64,000 nt of DNA from NCBI GenBank assembly GCA_964020085.1, contig OZ026595.1:9512016-9576015 (forward strand), written 5' to 3'. Source of the DNA: Micromussa lordhowensis. Lineage: Eukaryota; Cnidaria; Anthozoa; Scleractinia; Lobophylliidae. Numbering within the stretch: position 1 is the first letter of the stretch; each line of letters opens with the position of its first letter. The position numbers were made by a program, and so were the translations under genes. Shown piece after piece: positions 46,601 through 60,600 of the stretch. The notes beneath the pieces were generated by a model. It had not been told where the DNA came from, did no database searches, and saw nothing but the letters and a program-made list of their open reading frames with translations.

Positions 46601-49600
46601 CTAAGGTTTACTTTGGTAAATGTTAAGTGTCTTTTTCCCGTTTCGATTGCACGAGTATTATAAAACACCTCATCCAATTCTACGTCGTTGGTATACCATA
46701 AACGGCAGTTTTCATACAATAATTCTTGTCTAAAAAACTGAATAATAAAGTAGATTTCACTGAAGGTTTCACCAAAATAAAAGCTTCTTCAGTGTTATTT
46801 TGCGATTATCTAGAATGGTGTAAGCTCATTTATCTTAAAGACAGACAGACATTAGAGATCGAATTGTAGCTTAGTGTCTCAATTTTATCGTGCTCAAAGT
46901 TTTTGGAATAATTGAAGTTAGTTTTTCATGTCTACTTGAGTCTATTTTATTTTATTTTATTTTTTTCATCTCAAACTGGCTATTCTGAAAAATTCTCATA
47001 AAGAAAAAGATAGCCGGTATAAAGAGCAAAGTGTCCCACTATCATAACCTTTTAATCCCCTTTAATCGTGAAAACAAATAGTTGTACCTTGTTATTTACC
47101 GCACGCTGGTGCTATTTGCTATACTACACTTTACGGGTGTATGTAGAAGTTATTATCCAACAACTCTATACACGACAAAGAAAAGAAAAATTTAAACGAG
47201 AGTTGTTTACTTTATAAAATATATCCTGAGACGTATTTGAAATTAAACGTTAGTCAAATTGACTTCTTCTCGTTCATGCAATTAAATCTCATAAAGATGG
47301 AAAGTTCGCCGCCTGCTGGTAAATTGTTGCAAGCTTGTTTTGAGGGTCGTCAGATTGAAAGCGGCATCCTTTCAGCAGAGGGTTTAATTTCATTGTTAAG
47401 CCCATTACGTTCCTTAGAGTAACAGTTTGTAAAAAGAATTTTAAACACAACAATCAATGTTGTAAGTTTAAAACTAAAATAATATAATTACAAGTTCTAA
47501 ACTGAAATGTGTACTTTCCACACTAATCTAAAAAGTAAAAAAAGACTCGCCATTAAAAAGCCATCACTTCTTCGGCGTTTTAGGTCGAGATTTTCTTTTA
47601 TTGTAATAAAAAAAAAATTGGTAGACGCTTGCTTGCCGATTTCTTACCACTTAAGCTCAGATTTGGTCATTTTACAGCCCTTAAATGCTTTCTTAAGCCT
47701 ATAAAGCCACCGACGAGGACGTTTCAGCGAAAGAAACAACGAAGTTGCTGAATTAATTGACAGCTATTCAGTAAATTTCACGTTCCTAGAAGCTTGGTAA
47801 ATGTTATACTTTACACAGTTTAACTTTGGCTTCACCCAGTTTTGTTGAATTTATATTCCCCTCGCTGTGTGAGCCAAAGCCCAAGTGAATAAAATTGGTC
47901 CGAACTTCTGAATGTGTGGATCAAATCCCAGTAAGTGACATGATTCAACTGAACGCTATTCAGAAGTGTTTTCATGTTGTATTGTTTGTTATTCTGTACA
48001 AGGTGATTCTTAGTTTTAAGACCGTGTACGAAAGCCTAGTGTGCGGCTGTTCAATTAAAAGCTATTAAATAGTACGTTCATATGCCGCTCTCGCTACATT
48101 TTTTGTTCCACTTTGATGGTTAAGTAACCCCGTAACTTCTAATCTTCACTTTCAGTGTCCTAAAAATATGAATACTCCGCGGTTGTCTTTCTTATCTTGT
48201 CACTAAATTGCCAAAACAATTTCACCAACGAAATCTCCTTAAAACTGGCAGCGATATACAACAGAACTCAGTTTTTTTTCCCGAAATTCTACCGCAAAAC
48301 AGAGACACCCCAGTCTTAATAACATGTCGCGAGTGCTGATTTTGTGCCGGGCTTACACATACAGTGGTCAAACCACCAAAAGTGACACAGATTGTTCTTT
48401 AGCGATAATGAAAAAACTAAGGGATAAACAGACTTAATGGAACATGTATTTTATCCCATTTTCAAACATAAAGTTCTTTTAATTTATAACTATAAAACTG
48501 CCTATACCCTACAAGTATTTATCATATATTATAGTATTGCAGTTTTGGAAAATAAATTGGTCTCCTACAGTTCTGTATTTGTTACAAAAAAAAAAACACA
48601 ACAATCTTCGTGGTGTGGATTTATTCATTAATAACATGTAAAAATTTTCAGTTTGCGGTTTAACGTTCACTTGATAGCTTACAGGTATTTAATATACGAG
48701 AACATGTTGAAATCAAAATACATCAATAAAGGCTAAAACTTTCCACTGTTCTTTATACTCTAAGACCTTTGTTGAAACATGTCGCTCAATTTTGTTTTCA
48801 ACAAATCGATAGAGATTTTAAATCAAGTAAATAGCATCAGAGATAAAGACAATTTTCTCGCAATTTGAACGAGGCAAATTTTAATCTTAATGACTGCGCT
48901 TTTTTCTCTTTGGTCATAAATCAAACGAAGATGGTTCCGCGAAGTATTCAATGATTTATTGGTCTACTTTTAAAAACCGATGAATTACAGCTCCATAAAA
49001 TGGCAGTTAGTGAAAATGTTAACGACAGCGCAGTATTAATGAATGTTTTATTGCTGTTCAATTCAATACTACTCGGACATTAAACAGCACACCGACTGTT
49101 TAACTATCCCTTATCAGTCTTCTACCTTTCATATTCTAATTTATTGATAGCTTTTTTATTCTTCCCCCTCGAGGCAGCTGCGAGCATAACTTTAATTAAC
49201 AGAAATCAATCTCTCTTTTCGGTTGTCTTTCGAGGCTTTGTTAAGTAAACCGACTGCTGTGTTTTACGACACTTAGTTATTCTATACCCTTCAGGTATTC
49301 TAATATAATCGGAATTTCTTTCACTCCTGTGGTCTCGGAGATGCCACTTGTATATCCAAAAGTAATTTTCTTTTTCATTAATTGCGTTTCTTTGGCCTTC
49401 TTATCTTTCATCCCAAGTTCTAATTAGAGGTTCGTACGTGCGGAGAGTGTCTCGGATTTAAGCACGAGCAAATGCAAAATTTGTTAAAATAAAAAAGCAA
49501 AAAAATAAAATCAATAGTGCAGCATTTGGTTAAATGACTTGATTTTTTGTGGCAAAAATTCAAATCAAACTAGTGCTGTGAGGGAGTAAAATTTTTATTT

Positions 49601-50914
49601 CTAAATTTAAAAAAACATGTATTTGTGTTAGTTGAATGGTTTCATTGGATCACTGTAAGCCCATCTCAGATAGCAACTACGAGGAAACACCCTCGACACT
49701 AGATACAAAGTTCGGCAAAAATCAAAAAATTCTCTTGGAAAGAAACGTAAAAATAAACCTGAAGTACCACAGTAAAATGTACTGAATTCACGGAAGCACT
49801 CCCTTACCCTCAGTAAGAGCCTAATCTCGTTAAATCCATGTCAGATGTGTATAAAGCAAATTAGAAACGTGGCTAGCAATTGGAACGTATTAACAAATGA
49901 TGTATAAGAACATTTTTAGATTTGGATTTCCGGACAAGTCGATTTTTACTTTCGACTGCTTTAACATTTCAATTCATACCATGACAGACGATAAAATGTC
50001 TTTGGTACCCACACTAAGAGAAAATTGAACATTTCAATATTTAAACTGGCTGTTAGACTTGAGAAGAGACGCAGTCAACGAATTTCTTGGCTTTTGCACC
50101 CTACAAAGCTGGATTACTAAACTAAGTAAAGTGACAGATGAATAGCTGTCTAGTTTTCTTACACAGCAAGCTATAAAAGAGTACTAAAGACAAGAAGAGC
50201 CAAGCGAGAACAGGAGTTGCCACCTGCCCAAATATGTTGTTCTTTAAACACTGCATTTCTGCTCTCCAAATACTCACTAGAGCTCATAAAAATAAGAAAT
50301 ATACTTTCGCTATAAAGTAATAGCAACATGTAAAGGATAGCAATTCTTCACTACTTGCCATGGTTGGATAGGGAGAAATTAATCCTAAAATAATCCACAA
50401 AAAAACGATAAGGAGCGCTCAGAAACTCATTTAGCACAGTGAAAACTGTACGTGTTTGTGCAGTCGCCAAATTAGTGACCAATATTTTTTTGAAAAAGAA
50501 AGGTTTAAAGCTACACATCTGTCCTTTATGGAAGTCTTTCTTTAGATTCTTCTTCACATATCGCTAAATAAAAAAGCTAAGACAAATGCTCGACGTGTTT
50601 ACAGACAGTGGAATTTTAAATTTACTAATTTTGACCTAAAAGAAAAGGTTTTCCTGAGATCTTTTCGTAATTTAACTGTTAAAGTAAGGAAATCGAGAAA
50701 AAAATTCAAGAAATATAGTATGCTTTGGATTGTCTTGCTGGCCTTGAAAAATAACACCTACGATGGTGAGAAATGTTTTATGCCGCACTAAATACAAAAC
50801 GTTAATTCGAAAATTGTTCCACTATTCATGAACCACTTTGAACGTGAGATTTCTGTTGTATCGCTCAATCAACGAATTCAAAAGGTACAGAGTCGATGAA
50901 CAATATAACCGGAA
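43630..50914. other. Non-coding 5' flank of the Hox gene
   Basis: About 7 kb, AT-rich, with no recognisable exon and practically no mobile-element signature beyond short homopolymer or TTTTA runs. TAAT-containing homeodomain-type sites are frequent, for example around 43700-43740. Likely regulatory, by position only. Confidence 0.5.
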
Positions 50915-52174
50915 TTACCGGGGCAACTTGATAGATTGCTCGAAAATGACATTCAGCGCCCCTCTGTAGAGCGCTCCAATTCCGCCTTTGTTTTTGTTGT
51001 ACTCTTTGACCACTTTAAACTCGGTGCCGCTTGTTGTACCAAAATCTAAATAGAAAACCTGTTAAAGTATTACACAATGTGATTTTTACTTCAATATTGA
51101 CGGGTTAGCCGTTCTACCCTTCTGATTCCGCCGGGGATACACTACATGGTTATTTTCTTTTTTTTATTGTTCACGTGTAAAACTGATTATCTCAACCACT
51201 TATTCATGCGCATTTCTATCCTTAATTTGCTGTTTAATTCAAGAATTTTCACAAAATATACTGAATGGGTACCAATAGACCACCAGTAGTGACCTGGTTT
51301 TTGTCGTTTGACTTTAGTGAAGAGAATAAAGTTTGCAAGGTGAGAAAATTTACAACATTCTATTCTCGATCTTGCTTAATTCAAATATCGTGTACACGAT
51401 TTACCCGTCGCGTTGAAAGTACTTCAGTTCTATTTAGAAGCTGGTACTAATTTTAAAAACCTGCAATACCGTGGTACAAAACTGGTTACTTCCAGCAAGG
51501 AAGGTGTGGTAAAGAAATGAGTACAGTGCTCTTAACTGCTGCTTTCACATTAAAAACAACTATAATCAATCATAGTGTAGGTTTGCTTCAGTGGAGTTAA
51601 ATCCCTGTATTAATAAGACTATTTGAAAAAACAGTAGTGCGAATGAAATAGCATTTGTTACAAAGCAATTCTTTCTTCTATCTGATCAGTCCTATTTTCA
51701 ATTCAACTTCTGTAGTCTTAACCATTAAGTCGGAAAAGACGTAGTCGCTCAAATTAACAAAATACGGTATTCCGCTAACATTTCAATACGAAACATACTA
51801 AAGACAGCTTTAGTTGCTGCTTTGATTGATTTACTCACCACACAAACTGACTTGCGCGCGGTCGTCATCTCGTTCTGTAGCAGAATCGGGAAGTTACCGC
51901 TAACACAAAGACTAAACCTCCTGTTATGTACACTACCAGGAATTCAAGTAGTAGGTAGCAGTGAGTTTTTATCGCGCCTGATTCCCAGATCCAGGCGTAC
52001 TATGAACCTTCAGTGAGCGAGGGACTTTTAACGGGCTAAAATCCGTAAGCACGCAATGTAAGTTTGAAAACATGTTTTCAAACAAGTTCTTCACAAAATT
52101 GTACCAAGCTGATGCGTCCTTTGAACCCTGACTTCCTTTGCTCGACTTCTCTACTGTTTTTTTCCTTCCATGGC
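50915..52174 (-). CDS. Tentative small gene, possibly frameshifted
   Basis: Low confidence. On the minus strand a TATAAATA (52238-52231) precedes an ATG in a good context (GGCCATGG, 52173). That frame stops after six codons, right behind a run of seven A. In the neighbouring frame coding-like sequence runs on (KDASAWYNFVKNLFENMF). A possible 36-nt exon (51874-51839, strong donor G|GTGAGT) and a terminal exon 51045-50915 (acceptor TTTAG, 42 residues including EFKVVKEYNKNKGG and ALYRGALNVIFEQ) follow in compatible phase. The donor of the first exon is not clear. I do not recognise the product. Alternatives: an expressed pseudogene, a sequencing error in the A run, or chance open frames. Confidence 0.28.
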
Positions 52175-52230
52175 CAAAACGCGACAGCGTAAAGGAGCAC
52201 AGCAAATGAGTGATTTGCGTCGGTTTGTTG

Positions 52231-52238
52231 TATTTATA
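52231..52238 (-). promoter_or_regulatory. TATA box of the tentative gene
   Basis: TATAAATA within TGTATAAATACA on the minus strand, about 58-65 bp upstream of the ATG at 52173. Same core as the Hox TATA box. Confidence 0.35.
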
Positions 52239-53674
52239 CAGGCTTTCTCAAGTACCTGATGTGATACGACTTATATTAGACTCATAGTCATTTCTCTGTG
52301 ACAAATATCTTTAAAAGAAGCAGTTATAGCAGCATTTGTCGCAATCACCAAGTCATTATGTCTGTTTTATTGGTTATGGAACAGTGAGTTAAAGAGCTAC
52401 AAATACAGTAAAATTGCTTTCATGCTGAAAGATTAAAGACATTATCCTTTAACATCAAATAATGTAGAACATTTTCTGTTTTACGACAGAATAAATTCAC
52501 AATCTTTATCTTTACCACAATCAACCATAGTATTGGTCACCCCTTATTTATCACATCTCAGTAGCAGATTAACATTGCCCATCAACGGAAAATTTATTTT
52601 TTCCTCAGCACAAAATCTACTTATGTAGATGAACGGGTTCTTGGGTGCTGACAGCATTTGTAAATCTTGCCAAAGCACTGAGCTACAAACGTCGACGCTG
52701 TTGTCAACCCAGTTTACCTCCAACAAAGCAATTTGCTCCCGTTACTATACAACCGATTGTGAAAAAACCGATTTACTATTCAGGACGAAATCACCTGGAT
52801 TAAAAGGAAAGTAGAGAGCCGTGGCTATATGAAATTACCACATAAACTGAAAAGCTTTCCAAATTGAAAACTTGGGCTGAACATTGCTTTTTGACGTTTA
52901 CTCGACTGAATAAGTTGAGGCTTCTTGCTATTTCTGTTTGCTTGTTTTAATTTAAAAGCACTCCGCATGGAATTAAACAGCCCAGGCCAATATTAATACA
53001 ATATAAAGTATATAAGAATAGAACATCCATAATATAAACGCTTAAATGCATGGGACCTCATAACTCAGGAAAAAAGAATACAGCACTGAAGTTTTTATCG
53101 TATCTCTAATAGACTCCAAGTCTCCATAAACCAGATTGGAATACAACCCGCTGTTGCATGTAGTACAAGGGAAATTTTATGTCCAATACACTAAAAAGGT
53201 TCGCTCTTGTACATTTGGGGTCTTCTGAGAATTTAGATTTTTATTTTAAGAGGGAAAGGCAATTGCTCGATTGGTCCGACAACTTTTCTCTATAGGCGTG
53301 TCCTCCTCCCCAAATAAAAAGAAATATTAAATCATTTAAAGAATGTAAAACTGAAATGTAGGCAAATATGTACCCTGTTCAAGGTCCTTTGATTTACTTC
53401 AACATGATCAAATTTTTGTATTGAAAAACAAAAGAGATCGTCATATAATAACAGTTCTTGTGATATTTTTTATTTTTGTCGATATCTCTTTTAAGACTTA
53501 ATATTCCTACACAATGAGGGTAAAATGCCAAGATTTTAGTCTCAACGTTCTAAATCGGCAATGCTCTAATAAGATGGTTTTTACTATGTATCAACTAGTA
53601 GAACACCGAATTCTTCCAGCCAGAACTCGTGCTCCGGGTCTGTGGAAAATTAGTTCTACTACTTAAAATTTTTC
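52239..53674. other. No gene seen
   Basis: AT-rich, short open frames on both strands, no motif or splice-consistent exon found. Confidence 0.5.
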
Positions 53675-53750
53675 ACAATTATCGTGCGAGCGCGCATTGG
53701 ATATGAGATGATAGATAGCCAACAAGGCGTGTTGGTCCGAGTTAGTTATA

Positions 53751-53787
<37 letters not shown>

Positions 53788-53965
53788 TTTTATTAAAAAC
53801 TCCCCCAAAAGGTAGAAGACTAACATGAAATAACACTAGAAAACGCCCGAAAAAATTATCATATTTGAAGGGCGTGGAATAATTGCTCATATACTATGAT
53901 CATGGTTAAGCCAATGAAAATTCTTAAATTCAATTATCCAATGCCGATCCAGTTTTTAATAACAG
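53675..53965. mobile_element. Palindromic element, family A copy 2
   Basis: Nearly collinear with the 5.85-kb copy: ATTGGATATGAGATGATAGA, then ATCATCTCATATCCAACAAG and GGAATAATTGTTTTATTAAA, then a tail with AAGCCAATGAAAA and ATCCAGTTTTTAATAA. Some inner loop bases differ. Confidence 0.8.
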
Positions 53966-54419
53966 TAGCTATTAGGCTGATCTAACCAATTCTATTACCG
54001 AAGTCTTGCGAACACCATGGACGAGAGATCCAGCTTGTAAAATTACCCTGTTACACCGAGCAACAGTGTGAGAGTGTCACTCGACACTTTCTTGAGCGTC
54101 TCTCTGCCTCGAGTGTCAACACGTGAAAAGTCTCAATTGTCTATCTAGCAACCACGTGTAAACTTATCATTTTATATATGATCTCAAATGATAAAATTTT
54201 ACTTTTGAAAGGAACGTGCTGTTTTGTATACATCTTTGCAAAACTGTACAGGTTTTTTCTCCTCAGTTTTCACTGTACAATCAAAGGGAGCAAATACATT
54301 TATCACAATTAATACCGTATTGGCATACTCCAGTTGTCGAAAACTAATTGCTTGTTTTTTTAACTCATCACTGCCGAAGGATACTAAGGCAAAAAATGTG
54401 AGGAATTTTTATCGATATT

Positions 54420-54740
54420 CGATGAGGGTTCAACATAGGTTTGGCGGGATGCGGGATGAGAATAAAAACGGGAGTGGGATGAGGGATTGCAGAAATTTTA
54501 ATTGCGGGATGCGGGATAAAATACTACACTACTACTATATGGGAGAGGGATTTGCTCGATTGCTTGATAGTTTTAAAATTGACGGCACGGGATGGGGATG
54601 GAAAACAGAATTTACGGACGTTACGTGGAGAACTGCGACTCTGACCAGGTGGGATCAGGATAAACATTCTGCTGGAGTGGAGCGGGATGGCGGGATTGTG
54701 CCAAAAATAGTGGCGGGATGCGGGACTGAAAAAAACAATT
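54420..54740. repeat. GCGGGATG-rich dispersed repeat
   Basis: GCGGGATGCGGGA occurs at about 54447, 54507 and 54713, with GGGATGAGG variants between. The overlapping plus-strand open frame (54224-54814) is low-complexity Gly/Met/Arg/Asp and not a gene. Confidence 0.5.
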
Positions 54741-55479
54741 TTGAACTCTGCATAATTACGGTGACTGGGTTGTTCCAAAATGATAATCCTGCTCACTCTT
54801 CGCTGATTTGTTGATTCGCCGTCTATCAATCTAAAAAAGGCGCTGGAAAGACGGGCATCTTTTTAACTCATCACTGCTCACTCTTGGTTTCTGTCGACTG
54901 AGATAGTTTACGTGGAACTTCTCATTGCTATTTTGTTTGGGCAAGTGTTTTTTGTTAGTGCATAAAAGTTTCAAGCAGTCCTAAAATCCGTTACTTTTTA
55001 GAGTAACTGGTTGAAGATGGCTTTCCCAGTGGTTGTGGAAACGTCAGTCACCAACAAGGGTTCTTTTCTAGAATTATCCTTACGCGGACGATCACGTTAC
55101 ACGAACTTTTTTCCTCTTTATTATTCTTCATCTAATTTTAATTACAAAATTTCAGTTGTTTTCACATTCTTCAATTTTTGGTTCACTCTTTCATCCATTT
55201 GCCTTTTTCTTCAGAAATACATCCATGTTTCGGTAGGAAAGATGATTTCCATTCCCTTCTGCGCACTCTCGAGAGTTGTTTACGTTTTTTTTAATTTGTT
55301 TGATGCATGACGTCACTACTTCGCAACTACTTACATCATGAGGTAAATTCAAAGTTTCAAATCAATCGCCATTATGGATGCGAAGCGGTCGAGCCTTTAT
55401 GCTTCGTTCTTTCTTACATCACTTGATGAAACAACTTGAGGTCCCTGCAGTTTCAGTGCGACTGCAGGGTGTAACTTCC

Positions 55480-55690
55480 TTGCCAAAACCAGAAAAACCG
55501 TAAACTGCATTGGACAGAGAAATCTGAAAATTCGCAATTATCGTTGACTAAGGTCAAAGTCTAAATTGGAGAAAACCCGCAAACCGCACAAGACACCGAA
55601 ACCAAAAAACCGCAGTTTTTAAGTGCGAAAACCGAACCAAAAATTGGCCAATCCGCAAAACCGAAAATCCCAACGTCCCCCTCCTATTAT
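55480..55690. repeat. AAACCGCA-type dispersed repeat
   Basis: Irregular units such as CAAACCGCA, AAAACCGCAG, CGCAAAACCGAAAA and AAACCGTAAACTGCA fill about 200 bp. No coding capacity. Confidence 0.45.
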
Positions 55691-56829
55691 AGATAGCTTC
55701 TGAACGGGGCATGCAATCAGAACCCATAAGGCCGGGTTTCTAGTACAACTGAGTTCTACGTTTGTCATGAAATGACTTCAGCTACAGCCATCTTCATTGC
55801 AACTGACATTAGCAATCAAGACTGGCAATCATAGTACATTGTTTTATAAGATATTAGGAGCTGCTAAACAATTACATTCTAGATAAGTTTTCTATTGGTA
55901 TGGTAGGACCAAAACCAAAGTAATCACACTGGCCAATTATAAAGGACCTAGACAATCCACTGAACATTGACCTGGCGTAGTAATGCAAAATCGAAGCAAA
56001 TGCGACTTACTTTTGACACTCAAGTGAAAACCGCTCTGGTAGACACTAATGGCATTGTTTTCTTTTGCTTAGCAAGTAAGAACAGAAACGCTGGAAGAAC
56101 AGAAACGGCTATACAGTCGAATGCATGGTCTTTAACGGTCTCTTTCCACTGGACCTCGCGCTGCATTCCATGGGTGGTCGGCTATCAAGGTCCTTCTCGA
56201 TGTCTCATTTGTTGGCTGTTGGTGGTTTTCCTATTCATTTGCCAACAATCTTTCCTTGTCTAAGGTCTTCCGCATTCACTTCGATCGATTAAACATTGCT
56301 TTTGAAAGGATTCACAGTATGACAAACATGGCCAGTTGGATTCACCCAAAGGTTCAAGAACTCGGAAAGTAGCCTTAAAACCACGTTCTCGCCCAAAAAT
56401 AGTTAATTCAATTTAATCAACCTTTTTTGTTGCATAGTACAGTTGCTGCTGGATCTAGCCGTTGACGCGAGTAGTTGACATCTAGCAGTTGACATCCAGT
56501 TAAAAAATTGTTTTAATTATTAATTGAGAGTGGCTTTTGAAATGTTTTTACAAATTTAGTTACTAAATTGTTTAAAATAGCATTAACAAAATCTGGTTAG
56601 TTATGATAAAATATTCGAGTTTGGAAATTCTCCCTCTATTTAAATGCTTAATAAAAGAAAGTAATCTTGCTATTGAATTTCCCTACCAGAAAAAATAAAA
56701 TCGCAAAATGTATTTCGAATAATAAATGATATTTCGTAGCAAAACAGTGCCTTTTTTTACAAACCAACATAGTCTAAACTGTCATCTACGTCTCAGTTTC
56801 TGAACTATCTTTAGAACTGACCAGTTCCT

Positions 56830-57070
56830 TGCTTAAAGGGGCAATGTCGCCATATTTTCTGTCATTTTCTAATTACTTTTAAATTGAAGGAAATCTCAAA
56901 ATAATAATTTCCCAAGGCAGTATGACACCAAAATTGTAATTAAAATAAAACAAAAATAAATAAGGATGGCCACGACTAAGAAAGATTTACACGGATTACA
57001 AACAACAAACTTGAAAAATGTGGCCGATTTTTTCATGATGCACGGTCCATGACGTAGCTCCATTAACATG
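56830..57070. repeat. Diverged dispersed repeat, second copy at about 2330-2530
   Basis: Both loci share AAATTGA..AAATAATA-type sequence, then AAGGATGG, ATTACAAAC, AACTTGAAAAAT and a GTAGCTCC/ATAGCTCC end in the same order. Identity is modest, so both are old copies. Confidence 0.5.
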
Positions 57071-57469
57071 CGCTTGAGGGCAGCAAGACCAGCACAGTGG
57101 TTATATATTAAAACTGAGCGCAATGCGGTTGTGTAGCAAGTTCTCTGTCGTAAGACGAGATCACGTTTCCGACAGCAGTGTCGTGTTCTTATGGAAGAAA
57201 TATGTACAAAGCAAAGCAAACACTGAACGAATGAAGTCATTCTTTCTTGCTACTCATCAGTGCACCTTGCATGGACATTTTGATACCAAAAAAGCCTCCC
57301 TACGCTTACAACTAACCGGCTTGGCACACTTTCCGTGTTCCCTTGTCATTGATCTCTTATCGATGTGCCATTTCTTACCACTTTCTGGTAAAAGTACTTT
57401 TGTTTTAATCCCGCTTAACACAAAGGAATCATCTATTTTTTTGTCTATCATTCTCTGCCGTTTGTAAAT

Positions 57470-57475
57470 TTTATT
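57470..57475 (-). terminator. Polyadenylation signal, TIMP-like gene
   Basis: AATAAA on the minus strand, 200 bases after the stop codon of the TIMP-like gene. Confidence 0.5.
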
Positions 57476-57674
57476 TTTTGTGTACAGAGGATAAAAAGTG
57501 GCTTGCAACTTAGAGAGTATTGTACATTTAAGAGTGTGACTTGATATTGAATTGTCTAGATCTTTCTCTTGTAAATGACTGTCCTCATTACTATATTCCT
57601 TGTTCATTTTTGCACAAAGCAACGTCTTATTGTAAATAAAATTTGCGGGAGAAGTCCCGAGGGGTTTTAAACTC

Positions 57675-60600
57675 CTACGGGGAATATCCCGAGGGACTCA
57701 TACACGAGTGGTATCCAAGCCCCGTTGACCAGTGGCATACACCATGCCGTTTTGCACACATATTGTGTTTTGCTCCGCAATCTCTTCCTGGCTCTCTGAA
57801 ATTACGCAGCTCCCAGTCACACCAGGAATGTGTGAATGACTTCATCATTTTACAGTGAGCTCCTGGAATGCAGAACTTGATAGTGCAGTCGCAGTTTTCA
57901 TCGTATTTTCCATGAAGACCGTGGACTTCCTCGCTAGATAGCTCGTGCCACTTTCCGTACCAACAGCCACGCGAGGGAAGGATTAAATCATTGTCCATGA
58001 TTTTACCAGAGAGCATGTAAGCCACACCTGTCTCGAGATCTTGTCCATGGTGATTGGAGAAATAAATTTTTGCAAACACACGAGATGGATTGGCGGCATC
58101 GACAAAAGTTCCTTTGGTTTTCCTCACCTTATCTTCACCTTTAAAAAATTTCTTAATCAGAACATCGTAGTACATCATCCCTTTGTCCCGATGATTCCCT
58201 CCGATTGGGCGATAGAGATCATCGCTGGGAGGTGGCACCCCACGCAGCCCCAGACTTCGTTTGTATCGGCCTAAGATAGAGCCAAGGAGAGAACCATTCG
58301 TTTTCACTGTAGGTGGTTCATCGGTTGATTTCTGAAACCTTTTAAGTGAGGAACCCTTCATGACCACCAGCGTTGTTGGGTCTTTTGAGGAAGATTCAAT
58401 ATCTGTTGTAGGCGTCTCAGTTGGTACAGGAGTAAACGCGTCACCCAGTACTTCCTCTGGCACTTCAGTTGCTGGAATCTCATCATCCTTCTTTATTTTA
58501 CCCAGAATTTTTACTCGAACAACTGTTAAAAAAGATAATAACAGCAAGATGACGTTATATTTCCTTCGTAAGCATTACATCCTTGATGAGCAGAAAAACG
58601 GCTAGTTATGGAATCCAACTCGGCTTTATTTAGAAATAAAAAAGAAAATGAATAGCCAAATGACCAGTTTAAATTTGAAACAAAAAAGTGCAAGCGCCTG
58701 GAACTGTAATTCTTTCTGGTTGACTTTTAATCAAAGAAAGGCCTTTCTACGCGCTACGTGACTCTGATGAGACACCGCCTACACTTGATTGACAATTTAA
58801 CAAAGACCGCAGGCAATAATATTCCAGAGTGAAATGCTAATGTCTGTCTGTAGTTAAATTCTAAAAATAGCGTCATAGTAACGAGAAGATATCAGGAGTG
58901 GGAATGTAGTGAGACGGATAAAGAAGGTACAGTACAGACTCCTCCGTTTCGGACAACGAATATTGACCGTTCCATTATCGAAGATGAGAAAGAGAAACTT
59001 CCGATTGACGCTTTTTGATCATGAAGTGACAGTTGATTCACTTCGCAGCCGTTACTAAAAGCACACCTTTCGTAGCCTACGTCATAGACAGTCTAAGAGG
59101 CCAGTGATCGGTATCGAGGATTTTGTGACACGTCTGGCTGCACCGCAGGCTAATCATTCGTCCTGATGACACGGTTTCAGGGGAAACCTAAAAAACGGAA
59201 CACCAAAGCCCCTTTCAATCATCACAAAATTTGGCACTCATGAGTGACTTCAAGCTGCTTCCGCTGGTGTTGGTCATTTGTGTTGTGCAACCTTGCATTA
59301 AGTAGCGATTCCTGCGGTTGCAAAACCCATTTCCTGTTTTTAAGTTTAAATAGTGGTCGTATTATTGTTATTTTTTGGGCAAAAATGGGCTGGATTTCCC
59401 CTTCTCTGATCTCTACTCTCTTTTGTCCGGTGTTCATTCTTACGCAGTTGGAGTTCAACCTTCCGAACGAGGGTGTGGGCGAGGCAAGTTCCGTGACTAC
59501 GGAACTCCAATATTGGATTATAACATGTTCAGTGTTGGCAATCTATTTCCAATCATTATGTACAACAAATTAGTACATGAATAACTCTATTGAGGGAACG
59601 CATCATGAACTGGACTTAACAAGCGTACGATTAACATGACATCAACTGTTTGATCACAAAGGAAGTGTACATGATTACCGTATCAAACCAAGGAAGCGTC
59701 GGTGGACTTAAATTTTTCCTGTTTTAGCCAAAATGAACTGAACTGTTTTCACTGAAGACCGAGGCGTGATGGAATGCATGTGAAAAAAAATCACTTTTGC
59801 TTTTGCAACAGAACATGTTCCAATTCATTTTGTCTAAACTACTCAAGTTTTTATTTGGTGAAGACGACGTGACACAGACATCTATTGGACCTCTCTAGAA
59901 AACTACCGACCCGAGACAAATGCTATTTAGCCCTAAGAAGCATATCATTTAATTACGTTGAACAATCTTCTCATTAAGTCGTTATAATATGTTAAGATTT
60001 ACCAAACACGTTTGATTGTTATGATTCTGTGCAACGTCGTTTTAAGGGCTGCGAATTTTAATAGTATGTTTCATAAACCAAGAGGAAAACTGCGATGTCG
60101 GATTTTAGAGCAATCCTCTTATATTTGTCGACCCTTTGTCGTAAGCATTCTCATGCGAATCACCCTTACGACCAAAAAAGGAAAGTTCTGCTCAAAAAGT
60201 ACTTTTCTTACAAGGCGAAAATGGCAAATTATAAAGAAATAAGCTTTGAGAAATTACTACAATGTAAGAAGTGATGAAGGACAGGACGCAGATTATATCG
60301 TAGTGGCCGCACGTAACCTTTGTAATTTCATAGTTTTCTTCTTCAGCACTCTATTATGATGGTTTCTTTTCAGGAAAAAAGGTTCTTTGTCTTAGCCCAT
60401 AAGGGATTAGTGGCTCGTTTTGGTTGCTAATGAATCGCATAACAACAAGGAAAATATTGTACTCGCGCCTTAGACTCTTTTGTCAAGAGTCTTGAGTTTA
60501 AAAACTGCTCGTCCTTCAGTTATTTCTTTACGAACCGATGACTAAACAATGGAATCACTTGCACATTAAAGCTCCCAAGTACGAATCAATGTCTACTGCA

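Noticed and set aside
54224..54814. 196-codon plus-strand frame
   Set aside because: It runs through the GCGGGATG repeat, shows low-complexity Gly/Arg/Met sequence and no domain.
56896..57240. 114-codon minus-strand frame with a hydrophobic end
   Set aside because: It overlaps a diverged dispersed repeat and shows no family resemblance; hydrophobic stretches are expected in AT-rich noise.
57257..57622. 121-codon minus-strand frame
   Set aside because: It lies in the 3' untranslated region of the TIMP-like gene, has no domain and overlaps an equally long antisense frame.
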